Source of the DNA: Pyropia yezoensis
Lineage: Eukaryota > Rhodophyta > Bangiophyceae > Bangiales > Bangiaceae
NCBI GenBank assembly: GCA_009829735.1
Contig: CM020620.1
Location: forward strand, 15,101,186-15,165,185
DNA: 64,000 nucleotides
Direction: 5' to 3'
Shown: piece after piece, positions 10,644 to 21,569 of the stretch
Layout: every line of letters begins with the position of its first letter
Position numbering within the stretch: the stretch's first letter is position 1
Notes under the pieces: generated by a model
What the model saw: the letters and a program-made list of their open reading frames with translations, nothing else
What the model was told of the DNA's origin: nothing
The model's database searches: none
Made by a program: the position numbers and the translations under genes

Positions 10644-13600
10644 TCAATCCTCTTGTTCCGCATCCGTTGCGGGTGAGCTCGTCTCGTCCCGAGGGTCTTG
10701 GTTGGCCCCGTCCCCTTGGTCCTCCTCCTTGTCCGACTCCAGAATCTTGCCGGCTCTGGCCACGGGAGTGCCCTCAATCCCGTTCCGTCGCGTGTAGGCA
10801 CAGACGTCCGCGATGGGTAGCCGGTTTGAGGGTTCCCATGTATCATCTGCCGGGTTGAAACCGAACCAGCGTACTCGCAGGTACAGGCGTCCATCTCTCC
10901 AGGCATGGTCGACAAACTTGACGTAGACAAATTCCCGACCTTCTTCTTGGGATAGCCAGGGTATCGCAGTCCGCTTACGCCGGGTCAAGTCCCGTTGGCT
11001 TGGCGGTGGAGCTCGGGTGACATGGTCGCTGCTCACCCGGTACGGAGAGCCATCCACGTCTAGAAGGAAGGTCCAGCCATCCGTATTGAGAATCTCATAA
11101 GGTCCATCCGTCTTAGAGTCCAGCTTCCCCCGGGTCTTGCTATGGTTGTCCACAAAAACCCAGTCGCCACCACCCAGTTCCTTGTTCTTTTCCCGGACAC
11201 CCTTGTCGTAGTCCCGCTTGTATCGCTCCTGGGTCTTTGAGATTGACTCCTTGACTCTTGGGAGCAGGAGCTTTAGTTGTTCCAGGAACTCATCCTTTGC
11301 CTTGGGACCTGACTTCAGTGCAGGCTGGAGACCATCCGGTATTCTTTCCAGGGAGAAGTTGGTCAGCCGCCTTGGGGTGACAAAGTCGAGTGGAGCGACT
11401 CCCGTTGTCCGGTGAACTCGGGAGTTGTAGGCTAGAGTGAGGACAGCCAGGAGCTCGTCCCAGTCTTCTTGGTGCTCCTCCACGTAGTGCCGTGCATGTC
11501 CACTAGGGTCCGGTTGAATCGTTCCACCTGGCCGTTCGTTTGAGGGTGGTACGTCGTGGTGTACAAGTTCCTGATGCCCATCAGGTCACAGACTCCTTGG
11601 AAGAACAGGGATGCAAACTGGGGACCGTTGTCGGTTAAGACGGAGTCTGGAGGGCCGTAGGCAGCTATCCAGTACTCGCAGAAGGCCGACGTGACATCCA
11701 GAGCCGTGATGGTTCTCAACGGGATTGCTCGAGTGAACTTGGAGAACCGGTCACAAATGATGAGCAGGTATATGTTGCCACTGGAGGTCTCAGGTAGGGG
11801 CCCCAGGATGTCCATGCTTAAGCTTGCAAAGGGCTCCGCCGCAGGGAATAGGCGTAGCTTAGAAGTCTTCTTCCTCTGGGACAACCGGTTCCTTGCACAA
11901 GAAATACAAGCCTCCAGGCACTTATGGACGTCACTGGCCATGGTTTCCCAGTAATAATGTCGCCTCATGGAAGCATACATCCGATTGATACCAGGATGCC
12001 CGGCCTGGGGAGACGAGTGCTCCAGGCGTAGGATGTCAGTCCGCAGGCTCCGGGGTACGTAGACTTGAGTTGCCCCATCGAAGGGTGACACCCGTACCAG
12101 GAGTCCGTCTGTAGACTCGGAGAAGCGACTGTTCCGGTTCAGGTCCATTTGGTGGCGAAGCTCCAAGCATTGAGGGTCCGTCAATTGTGCCTCCAGCATC
12201 CGGTGAATGGTTACCGGTTGATGAGCGTCAGGTGTCTCGTACAGGGGAGCGTGCCAGCCACGTCCGACATTCGGGAGGATGAAGCAAGGTATTTCCTCCG
12301 GGATAGGACCGGTATCGGCTGCAGGAGTCTCCAGCCGGGACATGGTGTCGGCGCAGTGGTGCTCCCTCCCTGCTCTGGTGCACACCTTGTACTTGAACTC
12401 CGAAAGGCGTAGGCGCCACCGGGCGACCCTTCCTTGACTACTGTCCATGCATAGCAGCCACCTTAGACTGGCGTGGTCCGTCCGGATGAGGAACTCTTGT
12501 CCTTCAAGATATGGACGTAACAGGAAGCAAGCCCAGACGACCGCCAAGCACTCGCGCTCGGTCGTGGAATAGTTCTTCTCGGCTGGAGTCAAGACGCGAC
12601 TGTAGTAGCCTATCGGGAGGAAGTGCCCATCAGGTTGCTGCTGGAGTAGTGAGCACCCCACCTGGACGCCACAGGCGTCAGTCTCCAGAACAAACTGACC
12701 CTCCCGCTTGGGTAACGCCAGTACTGGAGTGGTGGTCAGGCGCTTCTTGAGCTCTTCGAAGGCTGCTGTCTGCTTCTCGTCGAACACCGGGAGTTGTGCT
12801 GGAAGCTTCTTGCTAGTAAGCTTGGTCAAGGGCCGGGCAATCAGAGCGTAGTCTCGTACGAACCGGCGGTAGACGTTGCACATACCCAGGAAGCTCTGGA
12901 GTTCCGTCTGGGTTTTAGGTTGCCGTGCATGCCGGAGGGCCTTGATGTTCTTCTCATTGACTCGGAGCTCCCCCGGACTCAGCACGTGCCCCAGGTACTC
13001 CACCTCAGTCTCAAACAGGTGGCACTTCTCGGCCTTGAGGGTAACTCCAGCCTTGGACAGGAGGGTCAGGACCTCTCGAAGGTGCTCCAGGTGTTCCGCT
13101 GGGGTCTTGGAGAAAACAATGATGTCGTCCAGGTAGACCAAACATGTTCTCCACCTTAGCCCCGACAGGATGATGTCGATGGCTCTCTGGAAGGTTGCCG
13201 GAGCATTAGTGAGACCAAAAGGGAGACGCTTGCACCGGAACAGTCCCATGTGGCACGTGAAGGTAGTCTTGTCCTTGTCCTCGTCAGCCAGAGGGATCTG
13301 CCAGTAACCGGCATTACAATCCAGCGTCGAGAAGAGGGTGGCATCACCAAGAAAGTCGAGGCAATCATCCATCCGGGGTATCGGGTATACATCCTTGACT
13401 GTCATCTCGTTCAGGCGTCTGTAGTCAACGCAGAAAAGGAAGTGACCGCCAGGTTTCGGGACGACTACCACCGGGAAAGCCCACTCGCCATCAGACGGCT
13501 CGATAACATCCATCTTGAGCATCTTGTTAACCTGCTTCTCAATCTCATCCCGGCGATGAGGTCCAGCCCGGTATGGGTGCATGTGCACTGGTTTGGCATC

Positions 13601-14743
13601 TGGCTTGAGTTGAATCCGGTGTAGGGTGGCGTCCATCTTGCCCAGCTCTCCGGACCACAGGTGCCGATGTTCCTGGAGAAGCTTCTCCAGTGCCTCCTTC
13701 AAGTCGAGAGGGACGTTTTCTTGGTTGACCTTCGGCATCCCGGGCGGTGCTTGTTCCGGCTTCGGAGTAGTACGGCCAGCCTGCTCTTGTTCCGGAGATA
13801 CGTCTAAGGCCGTCAAGTTGGATGCCAGCTCTTGTTGCAGGTTGAAGAGGTCTTCCTTGCTCATAGCGCGGGCGGACCCCCGGTAAGGCTCTGCTGTACC
13901 AACTCGAGTGCCCTTGGCGAGGGTTATTGGCTTCCGGCTCACGTTGACGATCAGCACCGAGAACGGGGTGTGCCTCTCCACCTTCTTGTGGTGTCCGTGG
14001 GCTAGGTATAATCGGTGTTTCGCCAGAAATTCCTTGCGTCCGTAGATCAGGCATTGACCTGCAGTCCGGGTCGTGACTTGAACCTTGGTCTCCGAGCGGG
14101 GAGGTAGGAGCACCGGTTTGATGAGGGTCAAGGTAGAGGGTGGGATGCGTTCCTTCTGGTTCTTGGCCACACGAACCTTGGTGTCCAGGTGCTCCAGCAC
14201 TGGTGACACAAACCCATGGTTGAACTGCACCTTTCCTTCTCCGGGTAGGATGCTCTTGACATGCTGCTTCTGGAAGTCCCAGCCTAGGATGAGGGGGACT
14301 GATAAGGTCTTGACTACTAGAAAGAGAAAAAGCATTGGTTCATTGTTGACATAGATGGCGACGGGAAGACGGCCAAGCGGTCGTAGGGTTTGACCTGATG
14401 CGTCTACAATCCGGGTCTTGGTAGGCGCTCTCCAGGCATGTCGACGCCAGCCCGGAGGTAACAGGTTCTCAGTGATGACGCTTGGTCCGGCTCCCGTGTC
14501 GACCACCGGCGTAACAGCTTGGGGGAGGCTATCCCCCACACGCATACGAGCATTAATCTTGAGGTTTTCCTTACGCAGGACGAGCAAGGTCCCCTTGAAC
14601 AAACAGGGTGTCCAGGCGGCTACCGGTTGAGCAGGTAACTGCCGTCCTTTCTCCCGGCACGCAAGGGGAGAACAGGTAGAAGTACCCTGCCGTTGGAGAT
14701 TCGGGAAGACACTTGGGGAGAGCGCCTGCCCTACTCGTTTCCC
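10644..14743 (-). pseudogene. pol: A-2 pol: protease, reverse transcriptase, RNase H, integrase, chromodomain
   Basis: Pol is entered by a -1 shift at 14,737-14,743. Domains in order are: aspartic protease with DTGAGPSV (about 14,490); reverse transcriptase with FCVDYRRLN and the catalytic YLDDIIVFS (about 13,130); RNase H; a zinc-binding integrase N-terminus (GHPGINRMY followed by CISCARN); and the integrase core with DILGPLP, TDNGPQ and NGQVERFN holding the D, D and E residues. A chromodomain-like tail has LYLRVRWFGFNPADDTWEP (about 10,850). A 1-base deletion near 11,490, judged against the A-1 copy, throws the frame inside integrase just after FNRTLVDM. A full-length polyprotein cannot be made without repair. 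All other catalytic residues look intact. Confidence 0.92.
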
Positions 14744-16491
14744 GGCTCCGAGGAGTCCTTAGAGGTTTCGGTCTCCAGGTCAAAGTCCGTAGGAGCTTCC
14801 CTTGCCAGAGCCTCCGTGATGCTCTGTAAGGTTGCCACTCGGATGGCATGTACCTGTGCCTTGTCCATCTTGGAGGGTGCCCGCCGGTCAGCCCAGTTAA
14901 CCGCCTTTGCAAACACCAGTCCTTGACGCTTGAGTTTCTCCTGGAGATCCTCGGGAATGGTCGGGCACTGGTAGGACATATGATCCTCCTTCTGGCACAG
15001 CCAGCAAGACCGGAACCGCTGGTTCCTGATCTGCTTGGGGGCGACCAGGGAAGGTTGCTCCTTAGAAACGAAGCCGCCCCACTTGTCCCTTGACTCCATG
15101 GGTGAGGCCTCGCCAACTGCGAGTACCGGTACAGGGTTATCACCTCCCTTATACTTGTCGGGTCCGGGACGAACTCGCGACAACGGCTTGGGGGTTGATA
15201 CCATAGGAGCCTGGAGGGCCTTGGCTTGCCGGTGCTTGCCCTGGGTATAGGCCATCAACTGCTGGAAGGTATGTTCTTGATGTTCCTGGTTGTAGTTCTC
15301 CGCATCCACTTGAAGATATTCAGGAAGCCCCTCCGAGAAGATCATCTTGAGCCTGTCCTCAGGGTAAACGTTGCCACAAGCATCGCTCATCTCCCGGACA
15401 CGACGGGCGAACGCCTCTGGAGTCTCTTGTCTCTCCATGGTTGCCCGGTTCAGCCTACCGACTGCCTTACGCAGGGAGTCTGCGTCTGCGTAGTTGGACA
15501 GGAGCCAGTTGACCGCCTCCGGATAACTCGCGACGGTACGTCCAACAATGTGCCCGGCAGAGTCTGGTAGAACCTGTGCAAACCGCTGTTCCGCTTCTCC
15601 GGTCATGAAGTTAACCAGGAGATAGAGAGCCTTGCCCTCGGACACATCGTTGTCATTGCATGCCTTGACAAACCGGCGCAGGAAGGCAAAGATAAGCGCC
15701 GGTCTCTTCCCGGAAAACTTAGGATGCCCCCCAAAGCTCGGCTGCATTCGCCGGTTCAGGGATGCCATCTTCTTGGCCATCTTCCGGGTGTAACCTTGGT
15801 CTTGGTTCTCCAGCCGGTAGTTACCCCAATACGTGACCTTGTTCAGGGTGGCATCTCCCACTTGGTGGGCAGGGAAGTCGAACTCGACTAGCCTGCGCCG
15901 GGTAGGACCGGGAGATGCATCCCAGTCATATCCCTCCTCAGAGCTGGAGGAACTGGTCTCGCTGGTGCTAGAGCGGCGGCGACGACACCGACGCCTACGG
16001 CTGCTCCGGTCACCGGTCTTGGAGCTCCCCGCCCCATAGGACGCAAGGGGAGGAAAAGCTTGGCCGGTCCCAGGAGTCGAAGTCTCAGGAAGACCCGTAG
16101 AACCAGTCATAGCGGTGCCTCTGGCACTGCTAGTGCCCACAGGAAGAGGTGTATACACCCAGCTGCCATGTGTGGGTCCAGGAGTAAACACACCAGGGGC
16201 TATCCCTGGAGGTTGAAGAGTAGAACCGACAGGAGGGAGACGTCTGCTGCGAGCGGACTCAAACGCCGTTGACCCCGGGGTGGCTCCCACAGGAGGAACA
16301 GCCGGAGGAACGGGAGCAGGGGGTACTTGGCCGCCTGTAGACTCCAGTCCACTACCGGATGTCACGCCCAGGTCTGCTTCACCCGTAGGGAGAACGCCGG
16401 GTTGGGCACCGTCCCCCGCGGTGACCAGGGATGCGTCAAGGGACGCGGGGTCTACCCCTTCGGGCACCGTCGTGCCAGGGAGGGTAGCCAT
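14731..16491 (-). CDS. gag: A-2 gag polyprotein
   Basis: This 586-codon frame starts at an ATG (16,491) about 180 bases inside the primer site and ends one codon after the slippery heptamer. Gag forms the virus-like particle and binds the RNA. The N-terminal 200 residues are Gly/Pro/Ser/Thr-rich with an Arg-rich patch and a Ser/Glu tract. The central region (about residues 240-430) has the helical retrotransposon Gag fold pattern, including KFSGKRPALIFAFLRRF and a Gln/His-rich end. A single zinc knuckle, CWLCQKEDHMSYQC, fits C-x2-C-x4-H-x4-C near residue 500. The frame is intact. Confidence 0.9.
   Translation of the reverse strand: MATLPGTTVPEGVDPASLDASLVTAGDGAQPGVLPTGEADLGVTSGSGLESTGGQVPPAPVPPAVPPVGATPGSTAFESARSRRLPPVGSTLQPPGIAPGVFTPGPTHGSWVYTPLPVGTSSARGTAMTGSTGLPETSTPGTGQAFPPLASYGAGSSKTGDRSSRRRRCRRRRSSTSETSSSSSEEGYDWDASPGPTRRRLVEFDFPAHQVGDATLNKVTYWGNYRLENQDQGYTRKMAKKMASLNRRMQPSFGGHPKFSGKRPALIFAFLRRFVKACNDNDVSEGKALYLLVNFMTGEAEQRFAQVLPDSAGHIVGRTVASYPEAVNWLLSNYADADSLRKAVGRLNRATMERQETPEAFARRVREMSDACGNVYPEDRLKMIFSEGLPEYLQVDAENYNQEHQEHTFQQLMAYTQGKHRQAKALQAPMVSTPKPLSRVRPGPDKYKGGDNPVPVLAVGEASPMESRDKWGGFVSKEQPSLVAPKQIRNQRFRSCWLCQKEDHMSYQCPTIPEDLQEKLKRQGLVFAKAVNWADRRAPSKMDKAQVHAIRVATLQSITEALAREAPTDFDLETETSKDSSEPGNE
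14737..14743 (-). promoter_or_regulatory. -1 ribosomal frameshift site GGGAAAC
   Basis: On the minus strand the gag frame reads CCG GGA AAC GAG TAG, so the heptamer G GGA AAC sits in the correct register for simultaneous -1 slippage, one codon before the gag stop. The shifted frame (AAA CGA GTA GGG) is the open pol frame. The same heptamer and next codon occur at the gag end of family B. Confidence 0.8.
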
Positions 16492-16673
16492 GTTGGTCTC
16501 TTGACAGCCACAGTCCAGTTACCTGCGTGTCCAAAGATCGCAAGACCACAAGAGAGGGGTTGGAGAGCCAGGAATGGGGTTCCCGTGAACGGGTGCAAAT
16601 AATTCCCAAACCACAGAAAAAGACAGAATAGGAACAACGCAACCGCTGCTCCCAAATGTCTCTTCTCAAACAC

Positions 16674-16696
16674 TCCAATCCCCTGCTGCTCCACCA
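16674..16696 (-). promoter_or_regulatory. tRNA primer-binding site of A-2
   Basis: Four bases inside the 5' LTR, the plus strand reads like a tRNA 3' end: T-loop-like bases, then CCCCTGCTGCTCCACCA including the terminal CCA. The element RNA (minus sense) therefore begins TGGTGGAGCAGCAGGGG and can anneal to that tRNA. Family B has nearly the same site. The tRNA species cannot be named from this alone. Confidence 0.8.
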
Positions 16697-16700
16697 AATA

Positions 16701-17273
16701 TGTGGTATAAAACTCGATCCTCTCAGACACGTGTCAATATCCCTCGGGGGAAAGGGACAGGTAACGCAGAAAGGGGAACTACGAGAATGGTATGCCTGTT
16801 GCCTCACGTGCCTGCTTGCAGGGCAAACAGATACGCACGGTAGTGCACACGGGGAAGAGGAAAGCAAACGCGCAGTTTTCTTTTTCCCTGAGGGCGCGGG
16901 CCGAGGGCGCCTCGCTGTCCCTCTTAACGTGCATCTGGGGGAACCCCGGCACGTTGGCCCGGTAGCCCCCCCCATAACCCCGAGTGGCCCCGACCCGAGT
17001 CTAACCTCGTCAGGTCGGGGGCCACTATCACTACTAATTCTATTCCCACTCACTAATCTCACACTCAAATTCTCTCAAATCAAGTCCCTCACAAATATGC
17101 AAAAACACATCAGAAATCCCTCTCTCGCGTGTGGATAGCGTAGTCCACCGCATCCCAGTGCCGGGCACGGGCCACGGCCGCCAACCATCGCCACACGGCG
17201 GGCGTGTTCTGGCACCTGGTGCCCTCTGGTTGCAGTCCCGGGTCGGCGCCAAGTCGGGGCCAGGGATGCTACA
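16701..17273 (-). repeat. LTR of A-2 (5' LTR in element sense)
   Basis: This 573-bp partner of 7,620-8,191 has the same terminal bases. It drives transcription of gag-pol toward lower coordinates. Its outer edge joins directly to an integrase fragment of a family C element at 17,274, with no duplicated target. Confidence 0.95.
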
Positions 17274-17913
17274 GTACTCACCCTTCTTCCTGAACTACGG
17301 ATTCGAACCCAAGACAGTTCCAATGGACATCCTCGACAAGTCAGAATCAAGTATACCTGCAGTGTCTGACTGGCTAAGCGGTCTCCAACGCGCTCAGGAG
17401 ACTGCCATATCAGCCATCAAGAGTGCAAATGAGGCGCGCTCGGCGTACGCAAATCGCCATTGCCGACCTTGCAAGATTGCCGTCGACGATCTGGTGCTTC
17501 TAAGTACCAAACACCTTATGCCAGACGCCTTTCAAGGCGCTCGGAAGCTGATGCCCAAGTACTCAGGACCCTATCGCGTCACTGAAAGCATTAATGATGT
17601 GACTTTCCGCCTGGATCTTCCCCAAGCGGTGCTCGATCGCAAGGTTCGCAACGCCTTCCATGCGAGCTTGCTAAAGCCGTACCGCGCTGACCCGTACTGC
17701 CGACTTCCTCCCGTTCCGACTCCGGTTATACTTCCGGACGGTTCGGTCGAGTACGAAGTCGACTCCATCATACGGTCACGAAAGCGCCGAGGACGACTAC
17801 AGTATTTCGTCAAGTGAAAAGGCTGTGACGTCAGCGAGAACTCCTGGCTGACAAAGCAAGACCTTGCGCACGCACCTGAGGTTTTGGACGCAATCCTTCG
17901 GCGCGCGTCCTAA
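17274..17913 (+). pseudogene. Integrase C-terminus and chromodomain of a family C element (C-1)
   Basis: The frame starts mid-protein at the A-2 LTR edge and matches the end of C-2 pol (60,860-61,495). Shared segments include FFLNYGFEPKTVP, the integrase C-terminal [15 protein letters not shown], and [15 protein letters not shown] chromodomain follows (EYEVDSIIRSRKRRG), with a UGA where C-2 has the Trp of its WKGY motif (17,815-17,817). A second segment then reads to the natural stop at 17,911. A G-rich polypurine tract (17,912-17,924) and an LTR follow. Everything upstream in this element is missing. Confidence 0.88.
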
Positions 17914-17924
17914 GGGGGGGGAGG

Positions 17925-18795
17925 TGTAAGGATATCCCCTAAATCCCCAAGACTCTAGCTTCGGGGATAAGGACTCGGGCCTCTCCTTCGCTGTCCTTCT
18001 CAGCCAACTCCTTCCAAGATGCACCAATTCCCTGGTAATCTGGAGATGCCGCGGTGTCCGTCCGAGATTCTACGGGTCGCGGACGGTCAGCACGAGAGCC
18101 GCGGATCGGCTACCCGTTAGTACCCTGACTCATCCCCGGACGGATATTTTCTCTCCGCGGATCAGAGGACTAACGGAACACAGGACAATCCACATCTTTG
18201 ACTCATCGGCCAGCCGGAACAATCTCCGCACGAGCCAATGGGAACGGCACGATTTGCTGACCCACCGGAGATTTTCGACCCGAAGACTGGCGTCTGGCTT
18301 ACACGCCTCTGCGGCCTTTCCGGCCGACCGGTGTGTGGGGCAAGCCGCGCGGCGCTACAAGCGCCGCACGCCGCCCCCGCCCCCGCTTGGGGCTGTCTGG
18401 TGGGGCGCCTTGGGGCGCGCACACCCACCTTGACTTCTTCTGAGAGCCTATGCCTTGTTTTGAGCCCATTGGTGCCGCCCCCCGAGCGGCACGGGCAATC
18501 ACATGCTTTGGGGCACCCTAGGTGCCCCCGCGAGGGTATATAATGCGTGAGTGCGGGCGCCACCCGGGGAGACCTCGGGGGGAACAACAAACACGGACAC
18601 AACGACCTCTTTTACCCTCGAACCCCTCGACCCCCTCGACCCTCACCGACGTCACGCCCATCTTCTTCCCCACCCCCATCACCGTCACCCCGCCCGTCAC
18701 CTTCCCCGCGCCCCGCAGCCTCATTGGCTTGCGCGGGCAGCTGACACCGTTCACCAGTACGTTGAGGGCTGCCCGGGTGTGGGTGGTGCCTCACA
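17925..18795 (+). repeat. 3' LTR of C-1 (right end tentative)
   Basis: The LTR begins TGTAAGGATAT directly after the polypurine tract, as in C-2. It contains a TATATAA box at 18,537-18,543, in the same relative place as TATAAAA in the C-2 LTRs. Sequence similarity to C-2 is otherwise weak, so this is another subfamily. The right edge is placed at a CTCACA near 18,795 because that gives a length close to the 831-bp C-2 LTRs; it is not proven. Confidence 0.6.
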
Positions 18796-19541
18796 CTCTT
18801 CCGAAGCTCGTCGGGTCAAGGTCAAATCCGTACCCGAGCTTAGTCAAATCCATCTCCCGCAAGTATCAGGCCGAGCTGATAACGGCGTTCGGTGAAGCAT
18901 TGTTACCTGAGGAGTGGGCTGAGGGCAATGGCAAGATACATCCGTCAACATCTGCGGTTGAGACTCCGTTTCCATCGGGCGATAATTCAAGATTTGTGCT
19001 TCTGCCGCCGCGAAACAAGCCAGCATTGCTGTCCGGACTCGAGCTTGACGCGATGAAGGCTGCGCTCGCGGCGGAGCGTGTGAACCCGGTGCCGGACACC
19101 ATACGCGGTCTGAAATATTTTCGCGTGTGACTGGAAAATGGCGTTGTGGCGGGCTCACGGAGCTGCCCGTCAGACAACGACGGGGCACGTCGTCGAAACA
19201 ATTTCGTGCGCGTGCGATCCAGCGACCGTGTGGAGGGTGCCGACGGAGCGGAGCAAGCGGTGAGCGTCACTGTCTATGGACTGGTCTTGCACTACGTGGC
19301 CGTTTTTGCGTTCGGATCACCCATGGCTTTTGCTTATATTGAGTGCATTCGGTCCGGCGGAGACCGTCTGGGCAAGTACGGTCTGCCTGAGACTCGCTTT
19401 GGGCTGCCTTGCTTCTCGAGCTTTGGGGGGCTCAGGCGTTACGTCGCCGTGGGCGCCATTGATGCTGTTGTCGGAACGCTGTTCACCCGTGGAAAGCACC
19501 ACATCCTTCATCAGCGCGAGCCATTTTCTGGCCTTTCATGA
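18796..19541 (+). pseudogene. Broken reading frame, possibly the C-terminal part of a CACTA (TNP2-like) transposon protein
   Basis: One frame is open across this stretch except for a UGA at 19,128-19,130. The second half reads VSVTVYGLVLHYVAVFAFG, then FAYIECIRS, RFGLPC and RRYVAVGAIDAVVG. This resembles from memory the region after the catalytic core of TNP2-type (CACTA/EnSpm) transposases, where a tyrosine-rich YG...FAY...RYV..I pattern recurs. I cannot see a DDE core, and the start is lost at the C-1 LTR. The assignment is weak; it could be an unrelated host gene remnant. Confidence 0.3.
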
Positions 19542-20024
19542 AAAAAGTCACTGTTCGTAAAGTTCTTGATTTTTTGCCCTTGAAAGGTTGCCAATCGACC
19601 AGTAAACGTTCGCCATGAGTGCCCTGCCGCGGCGACTCGTCTGGGCTGGTGCTGGAGGGTTGATAAAGCGGCCGTGGGTCCGTGAAGAGCGCTCGTCCGT
19701 CACCTCCGCCCGTGCTCTGGTCATCGTGTTCGTGTACCTCCTCTCCTCGACGACCAAGGTTGTCACCACCAGGTGCAATGCCACAGCGACGGAGGCAGCG
19801 GGGTAATGCTCCTTCACCACCCCCACGTCGTTTTTTTCTTCGGCGGCGAGCACCTACCCCGGGTACGTACCTTCCCGTGGTCTCACGTCAGCATTACTAG
19901 TCCATGCGCCCCCCGCCCCCTTCCTGCCTCTTTCTCTTTTCCTTTTCCCTCTTTTGAGTTCGCCCCTCGCGGGCGCACGGTCAATTTACGACGTACGCCA
20001 TCTGGTTGGCGCATACTCTGACCC
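19542..20024. other. No supported feature
   Basis: Short frames only, and no repeat or RNA recognised. It separates two broken plus-strand frames that lie in the same register, so it may be an intron or decayed spacer of one former gene. Confidence 0.3.
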
Positions 20025-20217
20025 TTGGGCGGCGCGCTTCATCTTCTTTCGGAGCGTTTGTCTCTTCGCTTGTCTCTTCGCCTGCTTACCTCTGCTTTTC
20101 TTTCCTTCTCAGTCAAGGGACTGGCGGCTGCAGCTGCTGCGGCAGCCGATCTAGAGATCAGTCCGGCAAGCGCCGCAGTTCCTGGACCTGTGGAGGTGGC
20201 TTGTTTCCCAGCGGGCG

Positions 20218-20580
20218 TCGCCCCCCCCCCCCTTGCCGCGAGCGGCGCCGCCCCCCCCCCTGTTGCAGGCGTCGCCGCCCTCCCCCCTGCCGCGGGCGCC
20301 GCCGCATCCTCACTGGCTGCAGGAGGTGTCGCCGTCCGCCACCCTGCCTCGGGCGTCTCCGCCCCCCCACCTGCTGCGGGCGTGGCCGCCCCTCCCCCTG
20401 CTGCGGGCGTCGCCGCCCCGCCCCCTGCTGCGGGCGTCGCCGCCCCCCCCCCTGCTGCGGGCGTCGCCGCTCCCCCTCCTGCGGCGGGCGTCGCCGTCCC
20501 CCCCTCTGCTGCGGGCGTCGCCGCCTTTGCCCTTTCTTCGAGCGTCGCTGCCCTCCCTTCTGCTGCTGTCGCGCCGTCAC
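20218..20580. repeat. 27-bp minisatellite (VAAPPPAAG units)
   Basis: About a dozen imperfect 27-bp units alternate a C run with CTGCTGCGGGCGTCGCCG. In the open plus frame each unit codes for nine residues. Confidence 0.8.
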
Positions 20581-21086
20581 CCTCGGCCTGGGTGCGGCTG
20601 CCTTGACCGTCGTCGAGTGGACAGGGCCGGCGGGTTGCACGGCCGTTGCGTAGGCGCACCAACGGCCGCGGAGGCTTCTACATCTCGGAAGGCAACACAG
20701 ACCACCGGACGGTGATTGCGCCCAAGAAAGCTATCGCAGAGAACAATATGTACGGCTCTGTTTTGGGCACCAATAAGAATGATCGAGACCTTTTGTCGTA
20801 GGCCGTGTCGGCGGCCGTGGTGCACTTGCCAGGTAAAACGTTTTTCAACCACTCTGACCGGCAGTTGGACGCGGCGATTCGCACTGTTGAGGCCGCGGAC
20901 GCCCGTTTGAAGGTTTGCGTTGCGAGTTGGGGGGCTTGCTCTCTACTGGCTCGCTCACTTATGTGGCAAACGTGTAATTTTTCCGACGGCATTTCCATGA
21001 CGCAGCCCGCCGCCCCTTTGGCGTCTGCCTCAGAGCCTGCCACGAGCGCCCCCAGTCCTGTCTCTCTTCACCCTCCGCTTGCTCAT

Positions 21087-21569
21087 GCTACCCACTTCGC
21101 AGCCGCGCCGGTGGGTGGTGCCAACATCGCCCGTGCTGCTTGGCCATTGCCCGCTGGCGCCCCACCCCACCCCCACGCCCCCGCTGTCTGGTCGGCTGCC
21201 GCACAGGTCGGCCGTGCCAACGCCCTCGGAGGTGCTGGGTCGACGCCCGCTGGCGCACCCCACCTTTCTCTCGGCCCCGCTACTCAGTTTGCGGCCGCGC
21301 CGGGGGGTGGCGACGAGACCCCCCCGGCTGCCTGGCCAGTAGCCGCCGCTCCTCGCCCCTCTTCTCGTGCTCCCGCCGGCAGGTCGGCCGCCGCGCTGGG
21401 GGGTGGTGCCGGCGGCACCTGGGCTGCTTGGCTGGCGTCGGCAGGCGCCGCCACCACCTTCCCCACGTTTGCGGTCCCGTCGGCGGCCGTGCCGGACGGT
21501 GGTGCCTACACAACCTGGGCTGACTGCTCGGCGGCCGCTGGCGCCCCCCCCACCTCTCCGATTGGCCCC
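21087..21569. repeat. 96-bp tandem repeat coding for 32-residue units
   Basis: Five consecutive units of 32, 32, 32, 32 and 33 residues share an S/F-AAA-x-x-GG start and an A-G-A-P middle. DNA identity between units is low while the protein pattern persists, which points to old duplication under coding constraint. Confidence 0.6.

Larger units (their letters stand above)
7620..17273 (-). mobile_element. Ty3/gypsy LTR retrotransposon A-2 (chromovirus-like), minus strand
   Basis: A 9,654-bp element is bounded by direct LTRs with TGTAG...CTACA ends. In element sense it runs from right to left: 5' LTR (16,701-17,273), tRNA primer site, gag, -1 frameshift, pol, an extra gene on the opposite strand, a purine-rich tract (8,192-8,204) and the 3' LTR (7,620-8,191). 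By eye the LTRs differ at only about six positions, which suggests recent insertion. Pol carries a 1-base deletion in integrase. No target-site duplication is present (gatcc on the left, gtact on the right), and the flanks belong to two different elements. Confidence 0.92.

Noticed and set aside
16674-16696. tRNA gene fragment
   Set aside because: Only the 3' end of a tRNA is matched, including the non-templated CCA, next to an LTR; this is a primer-binding site.
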